From the NCBI RefSeq assembly GCF_002291445.1, contig NZ_CP014137.1:4836001-4900000 (forward strand): a stretch of 64,000 nt of DNA, read 5' to 3'. A model generated the notes under the pieces. That model was not told the DNA's origin. It saw only the letters and a list, made by a program, of their open reading frames with translations, and did no database searches. Shown here piece after piece: positions 44,342-52,922 of this stretch (the first letter of the stretch is position 1; every line of letters begins with the position of its first letter). The position numbers and the translations under genes are program-made. The DNA is from Brenneria goodwinii. GTDB lineage: Bacteria > Pseudomonadota > Gammaproteobacteria > Enterobacterales > Enterobacteriaceae.

Positions 44342-44984
44342 ACAGTCAATCTCAAATAGCTGTTCCGAATAGAATATTACTGGAAACCAATCCCTTCCAT
44401 ATTCTGTATTCTGATAAATAGACAAACAAATAATAATTACTAATTTAAATAATCAGAGCCTGTTCATTGAGGAATGCAAATATTAATTGGGTAGGTGTTT
44501 ATCGATGAAATATCCCAATTCTTTGTATGACATTTATTTTCTAAATAAAATACTTGATGATAGTTTCGTATCCGGGGATGCAACTTTAACTGAGTACTCT
44601 ATAAATAGCACTATCCCGAAATAAAGTCATATATAGCGGATTTTAATTTTTTTTAAATTTTATCAATTATTGAATATTCTCGACAGGTAACATTGACATT
44701 CCAATAAACACGGTCACTTTAATTTATAAGAGTTACTAATGCCAATGCTATTTATATTATTTTGAATGGTTAACCTGTAAACTATAAATTTCCCCTGCAT
44801 CTACAAATAATTACGTTTTTATTTTTTAATCCACTTTGGCCTGTAGAGTTTTAAGAACATACAACGTTCTAATTAATCGTTTGATCTATATATCTTTAAT
44901 AAAGATATTTAAATTTAATATGTTTTCATTACAGTTTGGTTAAATGTTTATGACAAGACTACACATAGAAGAGGAATAAACATC
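44342..44984. other. Intergenic region between the two halves of the phosphonate cluster
   Basis: About 640 bp, very AT-rich. A 39-codon frame at 44505-44624 (starting MKYPNSLYDIYFLNK) lacks a good ribosome site and is not called. The region should hold a promoter for the 44985-51058 operon, so the two halves are probably separate transcripts. Confidence 0.4.
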
Positions 44985-46127
44985 ATGATCAGAAAAGATA
45001 TTATCCTGGAAGATACGACATTGCGTGATGGTGAACAAGCACCAGGTGTCGCCTTTTCAAAAGAAACTAAGCTGAAGATATTCAATAAGCTCCTGGACAC
45101 AGGTGTGAAATGGATCGAACCTGGAATCGCTGCTATGGGGGGTGAAGAACTTGATACGCTTTGCGCCATACTTGAACGAAAGGATGAGGCCATTTTAGTA
45201 GGTTGGAATCGTGGAATACGTGGGGATATTGCAACGTCAATCGATCTTGGCTTTGAGGCTGTTCACATTGGATTACCTACTTCTGACATTCACCTGAAAA
45301 AAAGCGTAGGCAAGGATCGTAAATGGCTTATTCAAAAAGCTTCTGACCTTGTGAAATACGCTAAAGATCGAGGGGTATATGTCTCAATCAGCGCTGAAGA
45401 TATTGGTCGTACCGATATCCCTTTCCTCCAGGAATATGCATCTGCTATTACCGAGGCAGGAGCAGATCGTTTAAGGCTGTCAGATACGATTGGCATCCTC
45501 TCTCCTGAAGAATATAGCCGACGTGTTGAAGCTGTGGGGAGGGTCTCCCAGATTGATCTTCAATGTCATTGCCATAATGATTTCGGATTAGCCGTTGCGA
45601 ATACTATTGCTGGGTTGAAAGCGGGAGCTAAATATTTCCATGTCTGCGTGAATGCCATGGGCGAACGCGCTGGCATGCCTGATCTTGCACAGACATCGTT
45701 AGCTCTCAAACATCTGTATGGCCGGGATTTGAAACTCAAAACTGATAACTTGAAAGAACTTGCCGAGATCGTGGCTGAAGCGAGCCATCAACCTCTCCCC
45801 GCATGGCAGCCTATTGTGGGGGACAACGTTTTTGCCCATGAGTCTGGCATTCATGTTAACGGGATGCTGAAAGATACAGTCACCTTCGAGCCATTTGCTC
45901 CTGAAGAAGTTGGTAATATCCGTAAGTACGTAATTGGTAAACACTCCGGACGAGCGACATTGCGGAGCGTATTGGAGAACTTTGGCTACGCAATCGATGA
46001 AGACATGCTAGTTAAATGTCTCTCAGAGGTGAGAGCGAAAGCAATTTCTCAAGGAAAAGCGCTCACTCCTGGGCAGCTATGCGAGCTCTATAACACCCTG
46101 GCGCCGGCATCGGAGGTCACAAAATGA
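44985..46127 (+). CDS. Homocitrate synthase-like enzyme, probable 2-phosphonomethylmalate synthase
   Basis: The 380-residue DRE-TIM aldolase has DTTLRDGEQAPG (Arg14, Asp15), metal ligands in CHCHNDFG (His195, His197), NAMGERAG, HESGIHVNG and the NifV-like IGKHSGRATL. The family condenses acetyl-CoA with a 2-oxoacid. The operon also encodes PEP mutase and isomerase/dehydrogenase partners. By analogy with FrbC (FR-900098) and Psf2 (P. syringae fosfomycin), the likely reaction is acetyl-CoA plus phosphonopyruvate to 2-phosphonomethylmalate. That step would also pull the unfavourable PEP mutase equilibrium. It overlaps the next gene by 4 bp. It lacks the C-terminal allosteric domain of LeuA, as NifV does. 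Confidence 0.88.
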   Translation: MIRKDIILEDTTLRDGEQAPGVAFSKETKLKIFNKLLDTGVKWIEPGIAAMGGEELDTLCAILERKDEAILVGWNRGIRGDIATSIDLGFEAVHIGLPTSDIHLKKSVGKDRKWLIQKASDLVKYAKDRGVYVSISAEDIGRTDIPFLQEYASAITEAGADRLRLSDTIGILSPEEYSRRVEAVGRVSQIDLQCHCHNDFGLAVANTIAGLKAGAKYFHVCVNAMGERAGMPDLAQTSLALKHLYGRDLKLKTDNLKELAEIVAEASHQPLPAWQPIVGDNVFAHESGIHVNGMLKDTVTFEPFAPEEVGNIRKYVIGKHSGRATLRSVLENFGYAIDEDMLVKCLSEVRAKAISQGKALTPGQLCELYNTLAPASEVTK

Positions 46128-47210
46128 CCCAGCCAACCCTTGCAGAACAGATAATAGCGGCACATGCTGGTTGTGATCGCGTCAATGAAGGCGAGTTAGT
46201 GACGGCCCAGGTGGATAGAGTCTACCTCCAGGACGGCAACTCGCCGACAATCCGAACTCTTTTCACAAAGTATGGTTTTGACGATGTCTTTGATCCGAGT
46301 CGCGTAGGGATCTTTTTTGACCATTCCGTGATCGCACCTGACAAACATATCGCAGCCAGACTACGGGAAGCTGAAAAGCTGGCTACACGACTGGGAGTAA
46401 GAGTTTTTCGTCCTGGCGAAGGAATCAGTCATGTGGTTGCTTTAGAAATAGGTTGGTATGAACCAGGTTCTATCGTTATTGGCTCAGACTCACACACTTG
46501 TACCGGCGGAGCCGCCCAATGCTTATCTCTCGGAATGGGGGCTTCCGATTGTGCTGCAGCTATGGTGACAGGGCAAACTTGGTTACGCGTTCCCGGAACA
46601 ATTTGGGTTAACGTCAAAGGTCGTCCAGCGTCAGTGACCCGAGCCAGGGATGTTGTTCTTTATGTACTGGCAATAAATGGACAACATCCATTTTTATACA
46701 AGTCGGTAGAGTGGATAGGTTCATGGCTGGATGATTTAACGCTGGATTCTTGCGCATCCATCGCCAATCTGGCTGTCGAAATGGGCGCTAAATGCGCGTT
46801 TCTTCCACCGGGAAAAGGTCGGCCTGAGGGGATGAAACCAATATGTATGCCAGATGCAGAAGACCCTCGCGTCATTAGCATCGACATCAATGGTTTGCCG
46901 CCAATGATATCAAAACCCAACTCGCCCATGAATACGGTTCCGTTAGACCAATGTAAAGGCCTAAAGATCAACTATGTCTTTATTGGAACCTGCACAAATG
47001 GGCGTTTGGAAGATATTGCTGAAGCTGCTGCAGTTTTGAATGGAGCCAAAGTCCATCCAAACGTACAGTGTCTCGTAACTCCCGGCTCTCGCAAGGTTTA
47101 CATAGAAGCAATGGAACGCGGCTATATCGAAAAACTTATGCGTGCTGGAGCGATCATCTCTCCTCCGGGTTGTAGCGCTTGTCTAGGCACACAAGGGAGT
47201 ATTCCTGCCT

Positions 47211-47384
47211 TGTATCCTGAGATTTAGTTACCATGGTGACGAATAAATTTGGCGCAGTGTATGCGGCCTGACCCTGCCCGGGGTTTAAAGCCCGTACCTG
47301 AGCAACCGGCGCTACACTGAGCCGCTCATCTGAAACCCGAACAGTTGTCCGTATGTCATAACGTATTTGCAAGGATGGGTAATT
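47211..47384 (+). ncRNA. Putative IS110 bridge RNA
   Basis: The long non-coding left end is where IS110-group elements encode the bridge RNA. A loop-like segment has CCTGCC (47273-47278), a CGGG/CCCG stem (47279-47282 with 47291-47294, approximately) and ACCTGAG (47296-47302). CCTGCC equals the target top strand left of and into the core (47204-47209). ACCTGAG is complementary to CTCAGGT, the core and right target (48378-48384). Further on, ACAGTTG (47341-47347) equals the element's right end before the core (48371-48377). TGCAAG (47368-47373) can pair with CTTGTA at the left end with one wobble. Found by eye; not folded. Confidence 0.65.
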
Positions 47385-48356
47385 ATGAGTTTGCCGAATC
47401 CAATTTGTGTGGGAATCGATGTTTCCAAAGCCTCTCTCGATGTCGCTGCCAACAAAGAAGACATTGAACAATTCACCACCAGTAATGATGTTGATGGCTT
47501 TGACGCAATCTTTGCCAGATTGAAAGAGCACTCTGTTGCTTTAGTCCTGATGGAAGCCACCGGAGGACTGGAAGCAGCCATTGCCTGTTCTCTTCAAGAC
47601 AAAGGTCTTGATGTGGTTGTCATCAATCCCAGACAGGCTCGCGACTTTGCCCGTGCAATGGGCTATCTGGCCAAGACTGACCGTATTGATGCCAAGGCGC
47701 TAGCCCAAATGGCTGAAGTGATTCACCGTCATCCGGAACGGAAGCGTTTTATTCGCGCCATCCCAGATGCAAAGCGTCAGGAGCTTATCGCTATGGTAGT
47801 GCGCAGACGCCAGTTGATTACGATGCTTGTCGCTGAGCGTAACCGCCTGCCTCTGTCGCACCCGCAGAGCAGAGAGAGTATCAATATCATCGTCAGAGCA
47901 CTGAAAGATGAGTTAGCGCGCATTGACAAAGATATGGACAGACACATCCGGGAACACTTTAAAGAACTCGCCGACAAACTCTGCACTATTCAAGGGGTAG
48001 GCCTGATGACTGTCGCAGCCCTGCTGGCGGAGGTTCCCGAACTTGGGAAACTTTCACGGCGTAAAATCAGCGCGCTTGTCGGCGTGGCACCAGTTAACCG
48101 TGACTCTGGAACTCTACGAGGCCGACGAACCATCTTTGGTGGACGGGCCGGGGTTCGCACAGCTTTGTATATGGCTGCACTTGTAGCGACCTGCTTCAAC
48201 CCGGTGATAAAGGCCTTTTACATGCGTCTGCTTGCAGCAGGAAAAGCTAAAAAAGTGGCACTGGTTGCCTGTATGCGCAAGCTGCTGACTATCCTGAACG
48301 CGATGCTCAGAAAGAACGAAGAATGGGATGAGTCGTATCATCACGTTGCTCCATAA
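47385..48356 (+). CDS. IS110-family transposase/recombinase
   Basis: The ~323-residue recombinase has an N-terminal RuvC-like DEDD domain (CVGIDVSKASLDVAANK, LVLMEATGGLE, KTDRIDAKALAQMAE) and a C-terminal Tnp domain (IQGVGLMTVAALLAEVPELG, VGVAPVNRDSGTLRGRRTIFGGRAGVRTALYMAA) that contains the catalytic Ser. The ATG at 47385 has AAGGA nine bases upstream. The enzyme appears intact, so the element may still be mobile. Confidence 0.93.
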   Translation: MSLPNPICVGIDVSKASLDVAANKEDIEQFTTSNDVDGFDAIFARLKEHSVALVLMEATGGLEAAIACSLQDKGLDVVVINPRQARDFARAMGYLAKTDRIDAKALAQMAEVIHRHPERKRFIRAIPDAKRQELIAMVVRRRQLITMLVAERNRLPLSHPQSRESINIIVRALKDELARIDKDMDRHIREHFKELADKLCTIQGVGLMTVAALLAEVPELGKLSRRKISALVGVAPVNRDSGTLRGRRTIFGGRAGVRTALYMAALVATCFNPVIKAFYMRLLAAGKAKKVALVACMRKLLTILNAMLRKNEEWDESYHHVAP

Positions 48357-48524
48357 TTTTTACGTTCAAGACAGTTGCTCAGGTGACCGGGTACTTTCTA
48401 CCATGAATCGTAATTTCCTTGGTCGCATGGGAAACGCAGAAGCCGAGATTTATTTGGCTTCCCCTTTGGTGGCCGCTCATACAGCCATCCGGGGGGAATT
48501 GCCCTTGTCGGAGGAGCTATCGAT

Positions 48525-49049
48525 ATGAATGAATATCACAAGCTGTGTGTACGGACCATGTCTCGCATTATTTCAACCGATGACATTATTCCGGGGCGTT
48601 ATAAACATATGTATACGGACACAGATGAACTAGCAAAGCACGTTTTCGAGAATATATTCCCTGGACTTGCAGATACATTTGCGCCTGGTGATGTCATTTG
48701 CAGCACCGATACCTTCGGGATAGGAAGTTCTAGGGAACAGGCTGTCAGTTCTCTTATTTCAGCGGGTATTCATACGGTGATTGCTCCTAGATTCGGCAGA
48801 ATATTCTTCCGAAATGCATGGAATTTGGGGCTGGTAGCTATTGAAATTGCGCGTCTTCCCATTACAGAAGGCGATCAAATCAGCATTGACCTTGACTCTG
48901 GTGAATTGCGCGGCGACTTCGGATTAACACGCTTTGCACCTCCCCCGAACAGGATGCTCGAAATGGTGAAGCAAGGCGGGCTGCTAGCCATGATTTCGAG
49001 GCAACTTGCGTCGCAAAGTTCCCTTAATGAAGGAGGAACCCCCCAATGA
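48525..49049 (+). CDS. Aconitase/LeuD-like small subunit
   Basis: The 174-residue swivel-domain protein pairs with the LeuC-like subunit. It has the substrate-loop motif FGIGSSREQAV (residues 64-74), where LeuD usually has GSSREHA, and IAPRFGRIFFRNAWNLGL. It starts inside the stop of the large subunit (ATGA) and itself overlaps the PEP mutase gene by 4 bp, so the whole set was translationally coupled. The His-to-Gln change and the context fit a phosphonomethylmalate isomerase rather than housekeeping leucine synthesis. Confidence 0.88.
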   Translation: MNEYHKLCVRTMSRIISTDDIIPGRYKHMYTDTDELAKHVFENIFPGLADTFAPGDVICSTDTFGIGSSREQAVSSLISAGIHTVIAPRFGRIFFRNAWNLGLVAIEIARLPITEGDQISIDLDSGELRGDFGLTRFAPPPNRMLEMVKQGGLLAMISRQLASQSSLNEGGTPQ

Positions 49050-49981
49050 GTATAACTAATCGAATTCTTCCCGAAACGCGGCGTGGACGGCTGTATGACC
49101 TGTTAGCATCAGGCAAATTAGTCCGCGCTATTGAAGCTCATAGTGGTCTCTCCGCTCTCGTATGCAGCGAAACGATATCTGGCCGAGAATCAGAGGGATC
49201 ACAATTCGACGCTCTCTGGCTATCAAGCCTAACAAGTTCAGCAGTGAGGGGATTGCCAGACATGGAGCTGTATGCATTAGAACGCCGGATCGAGCTCATC
49301 GACGAAATTCTACACGTAACCTCAAATCCACTGATCGTCGACGGTGACACCGGCGGAGAGGCAACCGCATTCGAGTATATGTGTACACGCCTTGAAGACA
49401 TGGGAGTAAGTGCAGTAGTCATTGAAGACAAACAACATCCTAAGCGAAATAGTTTGTCATTGGAATCCGCACATGCCCTTGAAGACCCTACGATCTTCGG
49501 ACGGAAAATCAGACGCGGCAGGGATGTTCTGCTGTCGGGCAATTTTATGATCTTTGCTCGCTTGGAAAGTTTGATAGCAGGAGAAAGTGTGAGTGATGCT
49601 CTAACCAGAGCTGAAATATATCTGGAGAACGGTGCCCATGGCGTGATGATTCACTCCAAAGATCCCTCTCCAGAGACCATCTTTGAATTTCTTGCCCGAT
49701 TCAGATCCGCTGGTCACATGCAACCAGTCATTTGTGTACCCACTACCTACAATGGCGTTCATGCTCATGAACTGCAGAGCCGCGGAGCAAACATTGTTAT
49801 ACATGCCAATCATATGCTTCGTGCTGCACATTTCGCCATGCAGCGGGTGTGCCAGGCGATTCTCGATAACGACCGGTCTATGGAGGTTGATAGCCTCATA
49901 ACACCGGTCAAGGATATCTTCCACAGCGTGGGATATGATGCAGCCCTTAAGCGTGACTTGAAACCAGAGCCGGATGAATAA
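49046..49981 (+). CDS. Phosphoenolpyruvate mutase
   Basis: The 311-residue protein belongs to the isocitrate lyase/PEP mutase family. It shows the PEP mutase signature EDK-x5-NS as EDKQHPKRNS (residues 127-136), which separates mutases from other members. The metal-binding DGDTGG (99-104) and a catalytic-loop region are also present. It isomerises PEP to phosphonopyruvate by forming the C-P bond, the first step of nearly all known phosphonate natural products. It is preceded by AGGAGG and coupled to the isomerase small subunit. No phosphonopyruvate decarboxylase is nearby, so the following step is expected to be the synthase at 44985. Confidence 0.9.
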   Translation: MSITNRILPETRRGRLYDLLASGKLVRAIEAHSGLSALVCSETISGRESEGSQFDALWLSSLTSSAVRGLPDMELYALERRIELIDEILHVTSNPLIVDGDTGGEATAFEYMCTRLEDMGVSAVVIEDKQHPKRNSLSLESAHALEDPTIFGRKIRRGRDVLLSGNFMIFARLESLIAGESVSDALTRAEIYLENGAHGVMIHSKDPSPETIFEFLARFRSAGHMQPVICVPTTYNGVHAHELQSRGANIVIHANHMLRAAHFAMQRVCQAILDNDRSMEVDSLITPVKDIFHSVGYDAALKRDLKPEPDE

Positions 49982-49996
49982 TCAGGGGGAATAACT

Positions 49997-51058
49997 ATGG
50001 ATATTCTTTTTCTCAGAGGGGATGGGATAGGACCAGAAATTTCTTCTGCGGCGCTATCAATATTAGAACGTGTTAACACTGAAGAAAATCTTCGACTTAA
50101 TATCGAATCTCGCGATGCAGGCCTGTCAACTTTGCAACGACTAGGAAAAACGCTCCCGCTGGAAGTTTCTGAAGCTGCGGGAAAAGCTGATGGAATAGTT
50201 CTTGCTCCACTCTCTACGTTCCAATATCCCCCAAGGGAAAAAGGGGGTATCAATATTTCAGCAGAGTTTCGAACTGTTCTCAATCTCTATGCGAATATTC
50301 GCCCCTGTCGATTGCGTAGATCTTATGAAAATAAATCTGCAATCGACCTGATAATTGTACGCGAGAACACGGAAGGTTTTTATGCTTGCAGAACCATGTA
50401 TGCAGGAACTGGCGAATTCATGCCTGATCCGTCGACCGCGTTTGCGCTACGGAAAGTCAGTGCTCAAGCTTCTCGCAAAATCGCAGTTGAAGCGTTCCAG
50501 TTAGCATCCGCACGCAACAGGGAACTCACGGTCGTACACAAAGCCAACGTTCTTAAGCTATCTGATGGCTTATTCCTGGATATTGTCCGTGAAACGGCAA
50601 AGGATTTCCCGAAGGTAAAAGTTACGGAACTATTAGTAGATGCTGTTGCTGCGCTTTTAGTCCGAGATCCATCGAAATTTGACGTATTACTGATGACCAA
50701 CATGTTTGGCGATATATTGTCTAATGAGGCGGCAGAATTAGCTGGGGGCTTAGGCATGGCTCCATCGCTAAATATAGGAGTAGAGAGAGCAATGGCACAA
50801 GCGGCCCACGGTTCCGCACCAGATTTAGCTGGGCGTAATATAGCAAATCCATCAGGACTAATCCTTTCAGTTGCCATGTTGCTTGAATGGCTGTCAGTTC
50901 GTTCTAAGCGTGATGATCTTCATCGAGCGGCAACTGGTATGGTACATGCTGTTGATAAAACATTGGGTAATCCAGCAAATTGTACAGCAGACCAGGGAGG
51001 TCAATTAAATACATTTGAGTTTGCCGGAGCTGTGATTCAAAACTATCTGGCCGAATAA
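49997..51058 (+). CDS. Isocitrate/isopropylmalate dehydrogenase-like enzyme
   Basis: The 353-residue beta-decarboxylating dehydrogenase has GDGIGPEI (8-15), RENTEGFYA (122-130), HKANVLKLSDGLF (Lys182), metal Asp in NMFGDILSNEAAELAGGLG (Asp239) and HGSAPDLAGRNIANP. It would oxidise and decarboxylate 3-phosphonomethylmalate to 2-oxo-4-phosphonobutyrate, as FrbB does in FR-900098 biosynthesis. That substrate is assigned from operon context, not from residues. GGGGGA lies before the ATG. It is the last gene of the operon. Confidence 0.88.
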   Translation: MDILFLRGDGIGPEISSAALSILERVNTEENLRLNIESRDAGLSTLQRLGKTLPLEVSEAAGKADGIVLAPLSTFQYPPREKGGINISAEFRTVLNLYANIRPCRLRRSYENKSAIDLIIVRENTEGFYACRTMYAGTGEFMPDPSTAFALRKVSAQASRKIAVEAFQLASARNRELTVVHKANVLKLSDGLFLDIVRETAKDFPKVKVTELLVDAVAALLVRDPSKFDVLLMTNMFGDILSNEAAELAGGLGMAPSLNIGVERAMAQAAHGSAPDLAGRNIANPSGLILSVAMLLEWLSVRSKRDDLHRAATGMVHAVDKTLGNPANCTADQGGQLNTFEFAGAVIQNYLAE

Positions 51059-51214
51059 TGCAAACAATGCCCTTTTGCCGAGTGTATTGAATTTTCTGAA
51101 CTTTTTCTGTTTGCATAAGGAGTAGAGATATAGTTTGGAACAGTTTGTTACCTTTGAAAGGTATGTTTTTTTCTTAGTCAGGATTGCTGCAAAAATCTTT
51201 CCCAAAGTATGACA

Positions 51215-52090
51215 TTACGATACAAACTCACCCGCTGCTTGCTGAAGCCAATTGCAAAATAAAGATGCATTGCGATTTTTTCGTTGACGACGTAGGGCAA
51301 CGTATGTCTGGTCGCTTTCAATAAAACCGAATGGTGCGACGAGTCTACCCATTGCAATATCGTCAGAAACCAGTGGCCAGGGCGCAATGCATACTCCCAG
51401 TCCTGCAACAGCAGCCTCCAACATAAAATAGAAATGCTCGTATTCCATGGTACCTTGAGCATCCAGGCTCACCCCTGAACGCTCGCTCCAGTCTGCCCAC
51501 GCGCTCAGTCTGGTGAAGGTATGTAACAGGACAGGGTTCGGTGTTTCTCCAATGCCTAAATTTATTGAGGGTGCATGAACCGGACCAAATTTTTCAGGAA
51601 ATAACGGAATCACGTCCGCATCTTCAGGCCAGGGTTCCTTCCCAACGCGTATAGCAACATCGAAATTATCGCGTAAAAAATCCACTGGCGAATCAGAAGT
51701 ACTTAAGCGGACATCAACCGTAGGATGATCAGTCCTGAAGCGATGAAGGCGCGGTATCAGCCATCGCATCGTCAACGTACCAAGGCAAGAAATATCCAAA
51801 GCCCCTTCTGCATTATCTGCATTTTTGGCGACTGAGCGCACCGCCCTGTCCATCTGGTCGAAAGCCGTTGTTAGTTCAGGCAAAAGCCTGCGCCCGGATT
51901 CAGTTAATTTTGGTGCGTTTTTACTCCCTTCAAAAAGACGAACGCCTAAAACCGATTCCAGATGTTGAATATGGCGACTTATCGCACTATGTGTTACATG
52001 CAGTTCTTCTGCAGCAAGTTTCATAAGGCCAAGACGGCCGGCCGCCTCAAAAGCACGGAGAGCATTTAACGAATGAAGACGTCGATACAT
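51215..52090 (-). CDS. LysR-type (GcvA-like) transcriptional regulator
   Basis: The ~291-residue regulator has an N-terminal winged helix-turn-helix (LNALRAFEAAGRLGLMKLAAEELHVTHSAISRHIQHLESVLGVRLFEG) and a periplasmic-binding-like effector domain. The ATG at 52090 has GAGG at good distance and aligns with GcvA-type starts; five upstream codons are open. It is convergent with the dehydrogenase gene and so closes the cluster. It probably controls the phosphonate operons in response to a pathway metabolite. No target site was identified. Confidence 0.88.
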   Translation of the reverse strand: MYRRLHSLNALRAFEAAGRLGLMKLAAEELHVTHSAISRHIQHLESVLGVRLFEGSKNAPKLTESGRRLLPELTTAFDQMDRAVRSVAKNADNAEGALDISCLGTLTMRWLIPRLHRFRTDHPTVDVRLSTSDSPVDFLRDNFDVAIRVGKEPWPEDADVIPLFPEKFGPVHAPSINLGIGETPNPVLLHTFTRLSAWADWSERSGVSLDAQGTMEYEHFYFMLEAAVAGLGVCIAPWPLVSDDIAMGRLVAPFGFIESDQTYVALRRQRKNRNASLFCNWLQQAAGEFVS

Positions 52091-52396
52091 TGTGATTTCC
52101 CTCACCGATGTGTTTCGAATGTCTTATTTCTAATATTCAAAGGCCGCGGCCACAAAACAACCCATTAATTTTAATTAAGTAAATTTCAAAACCACTGCAA
52201 TCTATATTGCTATTGGACTATGAAAGCTTAATTTAACCCTGACAAAGCTGCTCGATAACATATATCCAGTAACAGCCACAGGTTAATGCGACCTTAACCT
52301 GAGTGAATTAATTTTACTATTTTGTTAAATATATAAATTTTTAACTATGCGACACTTATCACAAAACCATTCAAATTGATGTATAATTTTTCTTAA
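52091..52396. other. Upstream region of the LysR gene
   Basis: About 300 bp, AT-rich, with the LysR promoter expected here. No gene is seen. Confidence 0.4.
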
Positions 52397-52826
52397 TGAA
52401 ACTGTCGCACTGAAGGCTTCTGCCGGCGTTTCAGTCACCTATACCAGCCGCTGCGCAAGACGCACAGTACCCGGGCCAGGCTTTTCACTGGGAGCTCCTC
52501 CTGATGCTGTTGCATAAAACCGTACTTCACCTCAGGCGTTTCGCGAAGTACGTGGCCGCCTTTTGGAGGATAGCCAGCTCCTCATCCCGCCCGGCGAGCT
52601 GACGTTTAAAACGGACATTTTCCGCGGCCAGTTGCTGCTCACGCTCAGAAGCGGAGCCCTGCTGACGTTGTTTACTGCGCCAGGCGTAGAGTTGAGAGTC
52701 ATCCAGGCTGAGCTCACGGGGGGCTTTAGCCACGCCGATACGCTCAGCCAGCGGCAGCGCCTGCTGGCGAAACTCCAGGATATATTGATTACGGGATGTC
52801 TTCTTCACAGATTTTGCTTGCGTCAT
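52397..52826 (-). pseudogene. IS3-family element remnant (OrfA plus start of OrfB)
   Basis: OrfA (52826-52527, 99 residues) is complete: TSRNQYILEFRQQALPLAERIGVAKAPRELSLDDSQLYAWRSKQRQ with a leucine-zipper-like tail. OrfB begins KYGFMQQHQEELPVKSLARVLCVLRSGWYR and stops after about 30 residues. The catalytic domain is missing, so the element is dead. Confidence 0.8.
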
Positions 52827-52922
52827 GGTTCACCCTGTTAACGATTTCACTCGCTTAACAGCGTGTCCACTATTCGTGGGTAGGATCACTTGATACCTGG
52901 CTGAAAGCGTTGCACAAAAAAA

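Larger units (their letters stand above)
47209..48377 (+). mobile_element. IS110-group insertion sequence inside the LeuC-like gene
   Basis: A ~1.17-kb element: ~174 nt non-coding left end, one transposase gene, ~21 nt right end. The dinucleotide CT stands at both junctions (47209-47210 and 48378-48379). There are no terminal inverted repeats or longer target duplication, as usual for IS110. The boundaries are set by restoration of the interrupted reading frame. Confidence 0.87.
46124..48528 (+). pseudogene. Aconitase/LeuC-like large subunit, split by an IS110 insertion
   Basis: The N-terminal 362 codons (46124-47209) encode a LeuC-type dehydratase: SDSHTCTGGAAQ, GTCTNGRLED (Cys290) and GCSACLG (Cys350, Cys353), the three ligands of the [4Fe-4S] cluster. 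The frame then enters an insertion element and stops at 47227. The C-terminal 49 residues (SGDRVLSTMNRNFLGRMGN...IYLASPLVAA...) resume at 48379 and end at 48528, overlapping the small-subunit start (ATGA). Joining 47209 to 48379 restores one continuous 411-residue frame, the length of archaeal-type LeuC. With the small subunit it would isomerise 2- to 3-phosphonomethylmalate. As found, the product lacks the C-terminal part of domain 3. Confidence 0.9.

Noticed and set aside
44505..44624. 39-codon frame between the two phosphonate operons
   Set aside because: Weak ribosome site and no similarity; chance frames of this size are common in such DNA.
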